Part shown: piece by piece, positions 47,813 through 62,365 of the stretch | Layout of the letters: each line of letters opens with the position of its first letter | How positions within the stretch are numbered: the first letter of the stretch is position 1 | Origin: Diphasiastrum complanatum | Lineage: Eukaryota; Streptophyta; Lycopodiopsida; Lycopodiales; Lycopodiaceae | DNA length: 64,000 nucleotides | Direction: 5' to 3' | NCBI GenBank assembly: GCA_029204225.1 | Contig: CM055097.1 | Span: 68,583,514-68,647,513, forward strand | Program-made: the position numbers and the translations under genes | The notes under the pieces: model-generated | Database searches by the model: none | What the model was told of the DNA's origin: nothing | Seen by the model: the letters and a program-made list of their open reading frames with translations, nothing else

Positions 47813-49189
47813 TTTCCATTGTAATTTGATGTTCATAAGAATGTGAGTTTGAGCATAAGAATGTGTATATTACAGATCATTTTACATTGAAATCACTCTT
47901 TTTATTCATTTTGCAATGATTTAAACATTTTTTTAGATATGAGCATATCTGTGTATAACAAAGCTTCTCGTGGTCTTTCATATTGCCTTGTTATTTACAA
48001 ATTCAATCAAAATTGAGAACTGACAATCAAAATTCACAATTTAATAATTGTCGTTCACAATAGTAGTCACAAATTTCACAATGTAAAACTCAAAAATTGA
48101 AGCTAGATATTCACGTGATGTTTTCACATAATCATGGTTCAAAACTTAGGTCAATATTAGTACTCAGATAAGTAGCTACAAATTTACATAATCTAGTAGT
48201 AAAGATCACAATTTTGTATTCATGACTCAGTATTTGCTATTTCATGGTTAATTTTCACAAAAGTAAAAACACTTTTCACAATTAGATACTCACAACAATG
48301 ATATTCACAAAAGTAGTCACACAATTCATAATGCATTATTCACAAAATCACGCAATATTGACAAAAATGATCACGAAACGCATGATTGTGAAATTTTAAA
48401 AATCATAAGTCTAATAACGTCCTTACTTTTCATTTTTAACATCACTTTAATAGTTTTACCAATGTTTGAACATTGTTGTATAAACATCATTGTCCAACAT
48501 TGGATGTTATCAAAGTTAACATCACCAAATGAAATAAAATCGTTGCTAAAAGTGTTGCAACTCAGACACAATATCATCGTCTCTACCAACCATTTTTCCA
48601 TCACTATAAAGAAGTAACAACGATGCAATGCCCAAGCACATGATAGAAAAACAACGTTACTATTTTTTAAGACCTTATAAAACGTCATCAAACAATGTTA
48701 CGATTTTTTCTTCATTAATGGAATGGTCAAGTGCAAACCAATGTACATCATTGGGAAACCATTGCTAGTATAGTAACATTTTTAGAACATCACTAAACAA
48801 TTATTAAAACATATTGTGGTGACTCTTGTGGATGTCCTTTTGTGATGGTTGGTCAATATGTCAGTCAATCAACATTAATTCTAATTGAGCCTTTGTTAAC
48901 AATAGAGTTGTTTTCATCACAATTTTTTGTGCGTGCGCACAAAAGTGCATAAATAAATTATCTTCCTCTTTTTTCATGCATGACTACGCCTATCAATTTC
49001 GAACAAAACAATAGTGATAGAAATCGCATTCGATCTTATAGTAACTAACTTCGAAATCATTAGTACCACAATGATTACGTAGCCAAACATTAATCATCGA
49101 AACATCAAACAAATAATTTGTCGAGAAACACTAGACAAATAATTAGTCGCGAAGAACTACAGAAACGCATACATTCTGAGACGAAGCTA
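47813..49189. other. Gene-free AT-rich interval with TTCACAA words
   Basis: Between 48000 and 48400 short ATTCACAA/TTCACAAT words recur irregularly. Nothing coding is supported. Confidence 0.35.
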
Positions 49190-49400
49190 AACGCAATAAG
49201 AGATAATTCCCCATTGCTTCTCGAACAAAGCTTTATTGAGTGGCTTCGTAAAGATATCAGCTGCCATTTCCTCTGTGGGTATGAAGATTGTCTTCAGTAT
49301 CTTCTTCTCGACTAAGTCCCGAATCACATGATATTTGATAGCTATGTGCTTCATTTTTTAGTGAAATACAGGATCTTGCGCTTAATTCAGACTTACATTT
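49190..49400 (-). pseudogene. Copia pol C-terminus (RNase H tail)
   Basis: The minus-strand frame reads KHIAIKYHVIRDLVEKKILK, then IFIPTEEMAADIFTKPLNKA. This is the conserved end of Copia pol (SKHI..YHFIRD..V.T....AD.LTKPL). Only the last 55 residues remain. Confidence 0.75.
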
Positions 49401-49439
49401 TAGCTGCTCAAAAATAGCTTAGGCACACCATGTGCTATC

Positions 49440-49755
49440 TTTTCCATTTTTGGTACTCTCCTCTACTACTTTGTCCTCATCATCATTAGATTCATTGGAA
49501 GGTGCCGGCAACTATGTAGTTTGGAAATTCAAACTGAAGAACAGTTTGATGGAAAAGGATTTGAAGATCTTCAAGAATAATGAAATAAGTGTTGCCCATT
49601 CAAAGTTTCATCAACATGGTGAGACTATGATTATGGCAATCAAGGCATTGTCTCATTTTCTTGGAGGACATAATTTTAATAAGGTGCATAAAATAATTTT
49701 TGTAAAGAAAACCATTGCGGTTAAAATTTTAGGATATGGACCAGTGAATATCTGA
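49440..49755 (+). pseudogene. Copia-like gag fragment
   Basis: The 107-codon frame contains LEGAGNYVVWKFKLKNSLME, resembling the NY-x-W-K start of Copia gag, then KALSHFLGG and VKILGYGPVNI without recognised motifs. It is in the opposite orientation to the adjacent pol tail, so it is from another element. Confidence 0.35.
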
Positions 49756-49834
49756 GTAAGCATGAAGCCTAACCCTAGCTTTGTCTATATGAGGGCATGT
49801 GACTCCATTTTGTAAATATTTTTGGTCATTTGTA

Positions 49835-51627
<1,793 letters not shown>

Positions 51628-52115
51628 GTAACATGCAATCCCAATAACAATCAAATCCAACAATTAGCAAAATCCAAAGAAAGCATGAGAGATGGAGGAA
51701 AAGTGATAGAGAGCAAGGACATTCATAAATCAATTTCACAAGAGAACCAATCTGCTTTATTGAAATGAAGAAATGAAACATCTGTAAGAACTCGAGTTGG
51801 TCCCTTCTTATAGTAGAGAGGAGGACCCTAGCCTCTGAATCCTATTGGTCCATTTCTGCCTCCCTAGATATTCAAATTTAAAAAAGAGTGGGAACCATCC
51901 AAATTGGAGGGAAACCCAACTTTACTCACTAACTTGACATTTAGGCCCTACGACATTAATAGTCCCGCAAAAAGGCCTAAAGTCCTTTTATTGACTTTCT
52001 AATTAATCAAATCTCTATGTGATCATCGGGTTGGACTTACACACGCAGGGTGCCAAATCCCTCTCACTTATTAACTAGGGTTAGACTTGCCTTGGGATCC
52101 GCAAACCCTCCAACA
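51628..52115 (-). repeat. LTR family 2, truncated copy
   Basis: It ends (plus strand) GGGATCCGCAAACCCTCCAACA at 52115 and matches 14588-15064. The last 275 bases of the LTR (minus sense) are missing at 51628. Confidence 0.85.
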
Positions 52116-52253
52116 CTTGTCGAAAAAATGCAAGATTTGAAAGTCTAGATATCCGAAGTATCGGAAAAGTGGCAGAAATGCATATTGGCCTAAATTGCCA
52201 ATTAACCAAATCAAACTAGTTGATAATTTCTCACACTCCCTCTTCAACTAGCT

Positions 52254-52612
52254 TTAGCATAGATTTTGAAAATACACCAAGTGATGTTCTATGCTTTGTA
52301 AACAAGTATTTCCAATTGCTTTGGTGAAGATATCAACCACACATTCTTTTGAAGAGACATGTTGAAGCTCCACCTCCTTTGCCATGACTTGTTCCGTCAC
52401 AAAATGATATGCCACTTCAATATGCGTGCTCCTTACATGAAAGATATGATTTCTTGCCAATCTTTGGGCCAAAAGGTTGTCGCAAAAGATGATTGGACTC
52501 TCTGAAAAATCCAGCAAGTGAAGTTCTCTCACCATTCTTTTGATCCATAGCATCTCCTGTGTGCATGATGTAAGTGCTTTGTACTCGACCTCACTAGTTG
52601 ACAATGAGATTG
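52254..52612 (-). pseudogene. Copia RNase H C-terminal fragment
   Basis: The minus-strand frame reads STSEVEYKALTSCTQEMLWI, KRMVRELHLL, IIFCDNLLAQRLARNHIFHV, RSTHIEVAYHFVTEQVMAKE and SSKECVVDIFTKAIG. It is the full C-terminal part of a Copia RNase H with its catalytic Asp (FCDN) and the expected end. It is cut at 52612, within ALSTSE, by the plus-strand ORF that follows. Confidence 0.85.
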
Positions 52613-52615
52613 TAG

Positions 52616-53397
52616 CATCTTTGGCATTAGATGAAGATCTTGTTGATGATCATATTATTGATGTCACTAGTCACTACACACCTCATGATGTGGAGGTTAT
52701 GAATCTTTCCATTTCTCATGTCACTCACTCCACCACACCTCACATAGATCTTTCCATGGATTCTATTCATCCTACAATATCACCACACATAGATTTTATT
52801 CATTCCACGTCAACTCACATGGATTATTTTCATCTCACAAGACCTCACACAAATTCTTCTATGGATTCTAATTATTCCACAATGTCACCACACATAGATT
52901 CTATTTATCTCATGACATCTCACATCGATTCTATCCATCCCACGACACCTCACATCGATTCTATCCATCCCACATCACCTCACATACCTTGTGTAGATTA
53001 TCGTCCTCTTCCTATATCATCTAGATCTACTCCATTAAAAAAAAGAACACGACTTGGATGCATTTTGACAAGATTTGAAAATGAACAACCAAACTTACGT
53101 ATTGTTGACTTATCCAAGAATGTTTTAAATTCATTGACTGAGTCTCCTCTTCCTCCCTACCTAGAAGCATTGGTTAGGCCCTTTGATAGAAAGAAATATT
53201 CATGTTGGCCTGATAGAGTACCACTACCATTATGTGGAACATCATTTTCATATTGGGGTCATATGTACATGATCAAGCCAAGTGAGCACTTTCCTAACGC
53301 GAGGTCGGTTTTATTTTCTTTGACTGGCATTGATGTCGCTTTGAATAGTGTTGTCACATTATTGCCTTATGCAGGACCTCAATACAATTGGGGTGGG
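52616..53397 (+). pseudogene. Unidentified ORF with His-Ile-Asp-Ser repeats
   Basis: The 260-codon frame is open to TGA at 53398. The first half contains at least eight degenerate repeats of about 12 residues around (T/P)HIDSIHPT. The second half is not repetitive: TPLKKRTRLGCILTRFENEQ, LPPYLEALVRPFDRKKYSCW, PLCGTSFSYWGHMYMIKPSE and LFSLTGIDVALNSVVTLLPY. The frame continues past the TGA as ACSVSSLMKNAGFGHFVAYI, so the stop may be secondary. The N-terminal start is missing because the frame joins a Copia RNase H at 52612; the apparent first 25 residues come from that antisense DNA. No family is recognised. A transposon-carried gene piece is possible. Confidence 0.45.
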
Positions 53398-54340
53398 TGA
53401 TTGGCATGCTCTGTGTCGTCACTAATGAAGAATGCAGGGTTTGGCCACTTCGTTGCTTATATTGAACCTCCAAGCAAAATATAAATGGAGTGATACAAGT
53501 GTTACATCCTTATTTGGGTAAATATGATTGAGATTTTTTTTAAAGATTTTAGTAGATGTGTTGTTCAAGTCAAAAGTTTTAGTTGGCTAGACGATTTTAT
53601 TTTATATTATGAAAATTCATTTGATTATGTACATGTTATTGTGCAAACTACTCCCAGAAGGAAACACTATGTTAGAGACAAGAGGTGAGGCATGAAAAAT
53701 GTTGAGTGCAATGGGAATGGACTATACATTGTAATATTGCTTGTCCAAAAGATTGCATCTTATAAAGTAGGCCTTTGTGGTATTCAATCGTTTTGCCTAT
53801 TTGGAATGCGAAATCTGCACACACACACACACACACATAATTTTAAAATCAAAAGTCCTATAAATATATTTGTTATGTCAATTAGCTTTTGTGTGGGAAG
53901 CCATGGATACACCTCATTGGAATACTCATCAAGTTAAGCAATAGATTTAGTCTCAATTTTGGTCATTACGACCATAAGAAAACCACAATAAGTAAAAAAG
54001 AAGTTGTTCATGTTGTTTAAGCTAGATAAAGATACATCGCATTCTTTAGGCGAGCTTTGGTACTACAAGCAAAAATAGATCTTTCAAAATGAAAATCCTC
54101 ATAAATTTGCGATCTTCATTTCAGATGTTAGTTATTTCAGAATCTTAAATGGACTAATTCTAAAACCTTGTTATAGTTGAATATTATCTAGCTTTTTCGT
54201 TTTTCAAATCTTTCATCACAACTTTGATTTTTATCTTGCCATTTTCCACTTCGTTTTTGCAATTGGCTCTATGTACTTTGCTATCATGTTGTTTGTGGGA
54301 TAAAATCTACACCAAACCATGAAAATTTTGCACAAATGTA
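53398..54340. other. Gene-free interval
   Basis: The first 300 bases keep stop-broken traces of the preceding ORF (VKSFSWLDDFILYYENSFDY near 53570). A (CA)n run lies at 53817-53836. Nothing else is supported. Confidence 0.35.
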
Positions 54341-54792
54341 AGAATCAAGAAAACTAGGCAAAGATGGATGTAGCAAAAATTTACCAAAATAGGCAAAGTA
54401 AGGTATCATTATTCATCATTCACAAGATAGGGCTTGTTTCTAGAGCATGATCAAAGCTCTCATGTGAATTTAGGCACATGAATGACAAATACCTTCAAGA
54501 AAGCTTTCAAAGAAAAGCTTCAAGAACACTTAGAATTAAAAAAAATAGACAAATAAACAATAGCCTCTTAATTTAGCACAATCTCATCTATTTATAGTGG
54601 TCATTTGTGCCTCTACTATAAGTTTGGGACCTTATTTAGCTAAATTGGGCCTTACAACCATTATTAAAATTCCATTATTTCAAACCACTTTATTAACAAT
54701 CCTATTTATTAAATCTAGTATAGATTAGCTCCATGGCTATATTTAGCATTGCATTTAGTAGGCTCATGGGCTAATAACATGTAGCACATGAT
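54341..54792 (-). repeat. LTR-like repeat, minus copy of an inverted pair
   Basis: Reverse-complement match of 47332-47812, including CTATAAATAG and AAATATAGCCATGGAGCTAA. It abuts a minus-strand open frame (54815-55162). Confidence 0.55.
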
Positions 54793-54814
54793 AGTATGGC
54801 TAGTTAATTTTTTG

Positions 54815-55162
54815 CTACAAATCAATTGGTTCAATATTGACACACCATTGAAGTAGACGAGTTAGTAGTATGCCATTTTGCTTACATGCAGATGGAGCAT
54901 CGATGTTGGTTGGGCAAGTACATGGGTGAAAATTGCAAATGAGTGGGTTGCTATAGCTATCTACAGTAAGAGATGTCACATCAAAAATTAATTTTGTAGT
55001 CCATGGAGCTAAATATGTTCCTTTTTTAATGCATAAGCTAAAATGGATCGAATACGCATTCAACAACTTGCCTTCGATGTCTACAATTTGGACTATGGTT
55101 GAAAGATTTATTTTGAAAAATAGGAATTTCTCTTGATCGGTGGTGATTATAGGACACTTCAA
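54815..55162 (-). other. Unidentified 115-codon open frame
   Basis: The minus-strand frame begins MKCPIITTDQEKFLFFKINL and includes DIEGKLLNAYSIHFSLCIKK and CNFHPCTCPTNIDAPSACKQ. It is intact but has no recognised motif. It ends 23 bases before the LTR-like repeat, so it may be internal sequence of that element. It could also be a chance frame. Confidence 0.25.
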
Positions 55163-56562
55163 AAAGAAGATTAGTCAATTTCAGTACCTAGTGGTAGGCC
55201 AAACACACATCAAATTTGAAATATAACAAGGGTATCCAAAACAATATGCTTTTTTTGATGTATCATATTGGTGCCAGCCGCTCTGATCTAATGGCCTAAA
55301 AGTGTGTAATTTTAACCTATTATGGAATGGGCTGACAAATAGGCTACTACAAAATCTATCAAAATTTTGCTCTAGAATTCAGTTGTATGCGGGTAGCAGA
55401 GCAAGGCATAAATAAGACATCTGAATGACCAGACGTTGATGCCATCACATTGAATCTATGAATATGTGCAGGTAATCGCTTTTCTAGAGACTTGCATGTT
55501 CCATATTGGGGCATCAGGACAAGGACAACAAGTTGGAGGAAACAAATGCTAGAGTTATGATTTGAAATGTTTTTCTACAAACAGTGAGTATTTATGTGCT
55601 TCCTCTTTCTTGTCCCTCTCATTCATAATTTTCTTCTCGGGCAGCTTGAAACTTGAGGCTACCTTAAGCAATGAAGCAAACAAATTATACTATACTACCT
55701 TTCAATGAATATGAATTGGATGCTCTCTGCAGGTTTTAAGTAAGTAATCGATTCCCAATCAGTTCATCCTCACTTAAAGGTATTTCTGAACTTGAATATC
55801 TGCTTTCTGAATTGCTTATTCGGAAGCCTTCTATAAGTATTTCCTTTTGTATGGACTTGTTTATGTAAGGGTAACACTGAGCTTTGCAACTTCCATTGAG
55901 GCGGCAAGAAAGTTTTTGGCATGTCTTCTACGTATGATGATCTTTATCAACGTTTTGCTCTTGTACATGCATGATCTTTCGCAACTTCTCAGTTTTTACG
56001 CCGCAATATTGCATTTCTCTTTACTTACTACTTTGAACTTATCAATGACCATCCGTTTCGTGTCTTTAGCCCTATCATTCACTCTTGGACCATCCATTTT
56101 TCTCCATATTTGTTCTAAGTTGTCTTTGTGGCACCTATGCTAAAGTTCAACGTCCCTAGATCTAACGTTTTCATATTTCACTTGCCGATCATTTTAAGCT
56201 TGACTTTGGGTTCTCTTTCAAGTTTTCATGAAAACCTCCAATTACTCTTCTTCCACATTTTTCAGTTTTGCACTTTACTTAATTTTCAAAGTTTCTCTTT
56301 ATGTGTATTATGAAAGGAGCTAGACATATGACATTCTACTCGGTGAGAAATTGGGGGCTAAGGTTGTATAACTCCTTTGGGCATGACCGTCACATCTTGG
56401 AGGCATGCAGCAGTTTCAGCCTGGCGTGCCCCCAACCACACGTTTTTATTATTTTTGAGAATTTGTGGTTGCCACATGCCAAAAACATAATCCCATAAGC
56501 AAGCAACACTCGTGCTGAGTGTTTGATATAGGCGAAAGCTAGAAACCCTCTTTTGTACATGT
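55163..56562. other. Gene-free interval upstream of mS35
   Basis: Frames at 55847-56313 are hydrophobic and without motifs and are judged to be chance. Confidence 0.35.
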
Positions 56563-56741
56563 TGGTGCCGGAGAAAATGGCGTCATCGATACTCGTGGAC
56601 GGCGCTAGTGCCCGTGGATGTGCGAGAAAATGGTCCATGCTCACAAAAATGTTATCGGTGCTCACGAGAGAATTAAATTCACGATGCCCCACATTGGTGC
56701 CCACAAAAATGGCATCGACGGTGCACGATTCTATTGTGTCG

Positions 56742-56782
56742 GGCCCATCCTTACAAGCCCTAAAGCATGCCTCTAAGGCCCA
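56742..56782 (+). promoter_or_regulatory. Paired site-II-like elements before mS35
   Basis: GGCCCA occurs at 56742-56747 and again at 56777-56782 (reverse TGGGCC). Site II (TGGGCC/T) pairs are common in promoters of plant ribosomal-protein and mitochondrial-protein genes. AAGCCCTAAA between them resembles half a telo-box. They lie about 165-200 bases before the ATG. A purine-rich GAAAGAGAAG leader (56897-56945) follows. No clear TATA box is seen. Confidence 0.35.
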
Positions 56783-56945
56783 AGGGGGGGGTTTGGCCCC
56801 TTGGCCCCTTCATAAAAATGCATGGAGGCTCCATGGGGCCTTTTTTCTCATTGGGGAGGGTTTCTCGATCGATCGATCATCCATCATTCTATGACAGAAA
56901 AGAGAAAGAGAAGAAGAGAAAGAGGAAAGGAAAGGCAAAGGAGAG

Positions 56946-59900
56946 ATGAGGGGGGTAGTGGAGCGTCGTGCCCTAACAGCGATGCTCGTTCGAGCTCGCA
57001 TATCTTCCCTTCCTCACCATCGCCAGAGCCATGCCTTCTCCAGCAGCAGCAGTAGCCCTGGAGGCATTGGCGGAGGCAGAGGCAGAGGCAGAGGCCGCGG
57101 AGCTCCACCAGCTCCACCTCCTAGTGGCATTGGCCATGGCACTGTCATTCGCGAAAGAACTGCTGCTGCTCCTGCTCCTTCTCCTCAGTTTGGTGGCCTA
57201 GGGCGAGGTGTGGGAGGCGTTAAAGCTGCGGCTGATCCAAGTAGGGTGGCGCCAAAAGCAAGTGAAGGATTCGAAGGTGTGAATAGCAAGAATGTGGATA
57301 GATTTGATTCTTATTATTCGCAGCAGCAGCAGCAGCAGCAATCTTATTCCAACAATTATGGTCGAAATGAGAGCAATGCCGCATTTGGAAGGCCTTCTGG
57401 TTTGGAAGATCCACCTTCGGCAAACAGAGGTTTTTCGGATGGACCTGAAGGTGAGTTTCTAGTCTATGGAAGACAGCATCAAAATCTGCGGAATCCTTCT
57501 GTTGATCCGCAGATATCTAATGAAGGATACTATGGTAGGCCGTATCAGAATGAACGAAGTGCATTTGTTGATCCAAGGACTACAAATGAAGGATATTATG
57601 GTAGGCAATATGAAAATGAACCTATTCGGTCTGTTGATCCGAGGATAGTAAACCAAAGGCAGTACGAGTATGAACGATATTCGTCTGCTGATCCAAGATT
57701 AGCAAATGAAGGATATTCTGAAAGGCAATATCAGAATGAACGATATCCGCCTGTTGATCCACGAATATCAAGCGAAGCGTATTATAGTAGGCAATATCAG
57801 AATGAACGATATCCGCCCGTTGATCCACGAACGTCAAGAGAAGAGTATTATAGTAGGCAGTATCAGAACGACCGATACTCATCCGCCGATCCACGCACAG
57901 CAAGCGAAGAATATCATAGAAGGCCGTATCAGAATGGACGATATCCTCTTGTTGATCCACGAATACCAAAGGAAGATTATTATGGAAGGCCTTATCAGAA
58001 TGAACGATATCCCGCTGTTGATCCAAGAACAACAAACGAAGGGTATTATGGTAGGCAATATGAGAGCGGTCCGCCTCTACCTTTTGATGTAAGACAAGCA
58101 AATGAACGGTTTTACGATAGGGGATATCAGAGCGCATGGAATCCATCTGCTGATCCACGAAGAGCAAATGAAGGATATGCATCTTCTAGGCACGATAATC
58201 TCTCTTATGAACAGTCTGGATATATTCCAAGTCGCAGATTGGGAGGATCTGTACCCCCTGGCGTGGAAAGAGAACAAAATGTGAGGGTACCAGAGCCTTC
58301 CGGCCAATCGCCTGGGGTTTACAGGCAGCCGGGTTCTGTAGACGCAGTCCAGAGTCAATGGTATGGCAGAGACAGTGGACGCCCTGTTGGATCAACGGAG
58401 GCATTTAGAGAAGAAACTTTCAACAGAAGCGAGCAGGACTTTGCAATGCGTAGGCCCCCAATTGAACCAGCAGATCCAAGTCAGTACTACAATGCTGGCC
58501 CTCCCTACAGTCGTCGGGTAAATGAGGATTCAAAAAGCGCAGAGTATGCAAGAGATGAGACCATTAGAATGAGAGATATGAGAAGCAGATCTGAAGCAGG
58601 AAATTTGGGGCCAGCACCACCTCAATTTACCACTAGGGATCATTATCTTGCATCCGGGAGAGATGCACATGGCCTCCCAGACGAAAGAGCTTCTTTTGTG
58701 GGAATGGGAAGGGGACAGGGCCCCGTGGCTGGACCAGCAGGTTTGCACGCTAGGGTTTCTGGTCCAACATCACAAAACCTCTCTCAGCAAAGCTTCCCTC
58801 CACATCTTGGATCAGGACGAGGTCCAGCCGGGAGATTTCCACGGGAAGACGATATTGGCAACATGGCTCAGCCTGGCATGGGGCAAATGACTGGTAGGTT
58901 CAAAGATACGCAAGTGGATCCAAATTCTCATAATCCAAACTACTATGCTCAAACAGATAGACACCCTCCGTTCCAACCTTGCACTTACGATGCTGAACAA
59001 CTGTATTCCTACAATACGTCTGAAGCAGAAGTTAGGCAAGGTGAAAATTCGGGTACAAGTGTCAGAATTTTGCCTACCCGGGAACGAGAGCAGGCGGCTG
59101 AACGCTATGACAGGCGATCAATACAAGAGGAGGCAAAACAGCGTGAGTGGTCTGGCAGAGCTATCTCGCCACAATCCGGATCTTCAGTGCGTGGTGCTAG
59201 AACAAGCGAATATCTGAAAGCCGAGGAATTCAGTCGCAAAGAGCGAGATCCTGGAAATATTCAAGCACCAAGGCATGCAGATGCACATCAAGCTCAAACT
59301 TTTGGCAGAGACAGCTCCTGGACAGAGGAAGGTTCACAACTTCCCGCTGATTCATCTGTAACTGCTGTAAAAGATAAAGCCCATGCCAGAGAGCAAGATA
59401 GGAGAGTCAGTCAAATTGGTAGTGAACCAGCAAAATATGTCTCTTCCAAACCCTCGGAGCGTTCATCCAGCTTTAAAAGTGCTGAAACAGGTGTTCAGGT
59501 GAAGGTTAGCAGTGAACCAGCACGTTATGTGTCGCCTATCTCTCAGCCATTGAAGCATTTACCCAGCATTAATAAAGATAGTGTACGTTTTGAGCCTAGC
59601 GTCAGTGCTGAAGGAGCAAGTGGTAACGTGGCTTCGACCACACTCAGCCTGAAACCATCCAAGCCTGGACCTGGGATACTGGAAGTTGGAGCCAATGACT
59701 CAGGGGCTATCCTTGATACGACTTCCAAATTGCCTTCTTCTCACTTTCATCCAAAACCAGCAGAATTCTTATATCCTGCTTCTACAACTAGCATGGAAAG
59801 AGCAGTAGTTGAGTCTGAGTTTCGTGTTGCAACCCAAAAGACGGAGTCAACTATTCTTCAATCTACCTCTGATCCAGAAGGCACAGACCCTGTACAAGAT

Positions 59901-62365
59901 ATTCACACACCTTTAGAAACTACAGGTCTGGCTGAACAAAGAAGTCCAGCTGAAACTGAATTTCGGTCTTCTGAGGCAGTAAAGCCAGATTTGTATCCAC
60001 ATCACTTAGAATTGCAAGGTCTCATTAGCAAACCTGGTTTTGGACGTGGTAAGCCAGTTGAGAAGGCTCGTTTCCAAGATCGATCAACTTGGAAGTTAGG
60101 AGACATGCCTTCGGATGTAGGTAAATCATCCAGGTCAGATACACATGTTGTCAACCTTTCTAGTCCGGATGGTGCTTTAGCTGGCATGGGCCGAGGGAAG
60201 CCACCCTCACCTGCTCAGCCAACTACTTCACAGCAAGAACCAAAGCAGCCACATCATCTGCAACTTAGCAGAGAAGAAGCAGCACAACGAGCTCTATCAA
60301 TTCTGGAGGAAGGCATTGAGAAAACCCTAAGTGAGGAGCAACGCGAGAGGAGGAGAAAGAAGTTTAGCAGACCTGAATTCAGTGGGCAGTCCCTAAAGGC
60401 GCCGGCTGCAACATCTACTGAACATTTGCCCGTCTCTAAGAAATCCAAAGAGGGAAGGTTGCGACCAGAGCGCCAAAGAGAAAAAGCAGTCAGAACTGCC
60501 GAGGAAGAGGATGAATCTGTAGAGGAAGAGTTGACTCCTGAGCAGCAAGAAGTTATCAATGTGATCCACAACACCGAGGACATTATCAAAAGCTCTCTAC
60601 ACGGTCGCTTCTTGGTGAGGATTGCTTTTTTTCATATGTCATGCATCTTTCTTTTGATGAATCAAAATGTTTTGGTGGTCAGTATACTCCCTATTCCAGA
60701 TTTTTTCTTATGGAGATTCTCTTGTCGTGTTAAAGTATCCAACCTATGTTATGCCATTTCACCAAGTCGACTGTTATTTTTAGCAAGGTCTTTTACTAAA
60801 TCTTAAGGAGTTTGGAAATTTAGCTCATTGTATACCTTCAGATTCTATTCAAAATTGTAAAAAGGAGCACTCTTGCAATTTTTGACTTCTAGAGGATCAC
60901 TAGAAGTAAAGGGTTACCGTCACATTGCTGTACCTCGAAGAAAGCAGCGTGGAAACTTTATGGAGAAGGGAATGTGTGTTGCTAAAACTTGAATTCTGAC
61001 TGGAAATTTGCTTTGTAGCTTTGATTATAAATCTTCACCTTGATTGAACTAGTTGATCCATCTAGGAGAACTGACAAGCTTCTTTGCTGCTTCAGGTTGA
61101 TTTTGAGCCAGAATATGCAATGGAGGAATTTGGTAGAAACCCTGATATTGAAGAAAAGCCCTTTCCATCTTTGGAAGAAACGTTGGAGCAGGCAAAACAC
61201 CTACTCATGCCATTGGAGGGCCTTACTGAAGAGAAAGATTGGCAGGTATACTCACCACAAAATGTGAAGAGAAAAGTAGGTGTTCTAGCTTAGATTTTAC
61301 CATTTCGGCTGATTGTATACTATTCTATCGATTTTCGCATCTTGTCGTCCATGGGAAGTGCAAGTCAAACATGATTTTGTTTGTAAAGAAAGTCCTCATT
61401 GTTTGATTTTTTTTTTGCTTGTTTTTTTCATTCTTAGATTGGAGCATTAGTCTGTCTGGTTATCCAGTATGTCTACTTATTTCTTAGATAGCATGCTTGA
61501 TGGACTTGACTTTTGGGTTTTTGTGGATTAATTTTAGGTCACTTTCCAAGGGTCAGAAGATTTGTTGTATGAAGGCACAGAAGATTTGTTGTATGCAACT
61601 CTGGATACTGTCAATGTTCGAAGGGCACCTGCCCATGAGGGTTCATGTAGCTGATGATGTTCTTGATATATGTGTGCTTCCATGTTACTTGCATTGCTTT
61701 TTTAAGTAGATTGGCCATATGACATCCTCACTTAATTTTTGTTTCCAACGTTGTCATTGACCCCATTTTATTTATTTCTTGGCTTCACTTTCAGATTTTA
61801 TTTTTTGCAGAGCTTGGTTCATTTCTCAGTGTGAAACTCCTAAATCAGAGAGTGAAATTGAAGTTAATATTTTTATCTAGAGAATTTTGTTGTGCTGTCT
61901 CATGTATTTTTTGGATCTCCTGCAAAATGCAGACAAAGACTGTTAGCGGTAACTTATTTTTCCATAAAATTGGCAGAATACCAATGGCATCTCTTGACAG
62001 CATGTAGTCTGCTTGAGTGCATGGTGGTGTTGATGAGCTAAGGATTTGTAGGTGAACTTGATAAAGGTGGAGAGTGTTTGTTTGCTACATTTGGGAATCA
62101 TTATAGTCTTAAGCATCAATGTCTACACATAGATCAGTAGGATTGGTAAGAGGTATTAACTGGTGAAAGTGGTGTCCAGGATGCTGTTCAGAAAGTAGTA
62201 TCAAATGCTTCTCATTTAGAAAAGCTGGTGGAGGCATACTCGGGTCCAGCTCGAGTGACGGCCCGACAACAAAATATTGAATTGGAATCTATTGCAGAAA
62301 GTCTTCCAGCTTACATTGCTCCTGAGATGAAGGCTTTTACTGAACGTGCCCTTATCACACTACAG
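56946..62365 (+). CDS. Mitochondrial small-subunit ribosomal protein mS35 (S24/S35 family), 3' end beyond window
   Basis: Three exons are seen: 56946-60614, 61096-61245 and 62180-62365, joined by GT-AG introns in phase 0 (1,335 codons so far). The conserved family domain starts at the end of exon 1 (VINVIHNTEDIIKSSLHGRF) and continues with VDFEPEYAMEEFGRNPDIEE and SLEETLEQAKHLL, then LEKLVEAYSGPARVTARQQN and AFTERALITLQ. From memory of plant family members, one short C-terminal exon should follow; it is not in the window. The N-terminus is basic and Ser-rich (MLVRARISSLPHHRQSHAFS at the second Met, 56982), as in a mitochondrial presequence, then Gly-Arg repeats. Residues 80-1200 are disordered, with Gln, Tyr, Arg and Pro-rich parts and eleven 22-residue repeats. 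The usual plant protein is far shorter. Product role: small subunit of the mitoribosome. Confidence 0.75.
57501..58200 (+). repeat. 66-bp in-frame tandem repeats in mS35 exon 1
   Basis: Eleven units of about 22 codons follow the pattern (V/A)DPR-x-x-x-E-x-YY-x-R-x-YQNERYPP. One unit is shortened to 18 codons and the last two are degenerate. The reading frame is kept throughout, although units differ in sequence. Confidence 0.9.

Noticed and set aside
55847-56313. Hydrophobic open frames upstream of mS35 as a membrane-protein gene
   Set aside because: No start context, motif or splice structure; T-rich DNA gives hydrophobic frames by chance.
61538-61640. Candidate exon VTFQGSEDLLYEGTEDLLYATL between mS35 exons 2 and 3
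   Set aside because: Exons 2 and 3 already join in phase and align without a gap to the family as I know it, and this piece has no good donor site.
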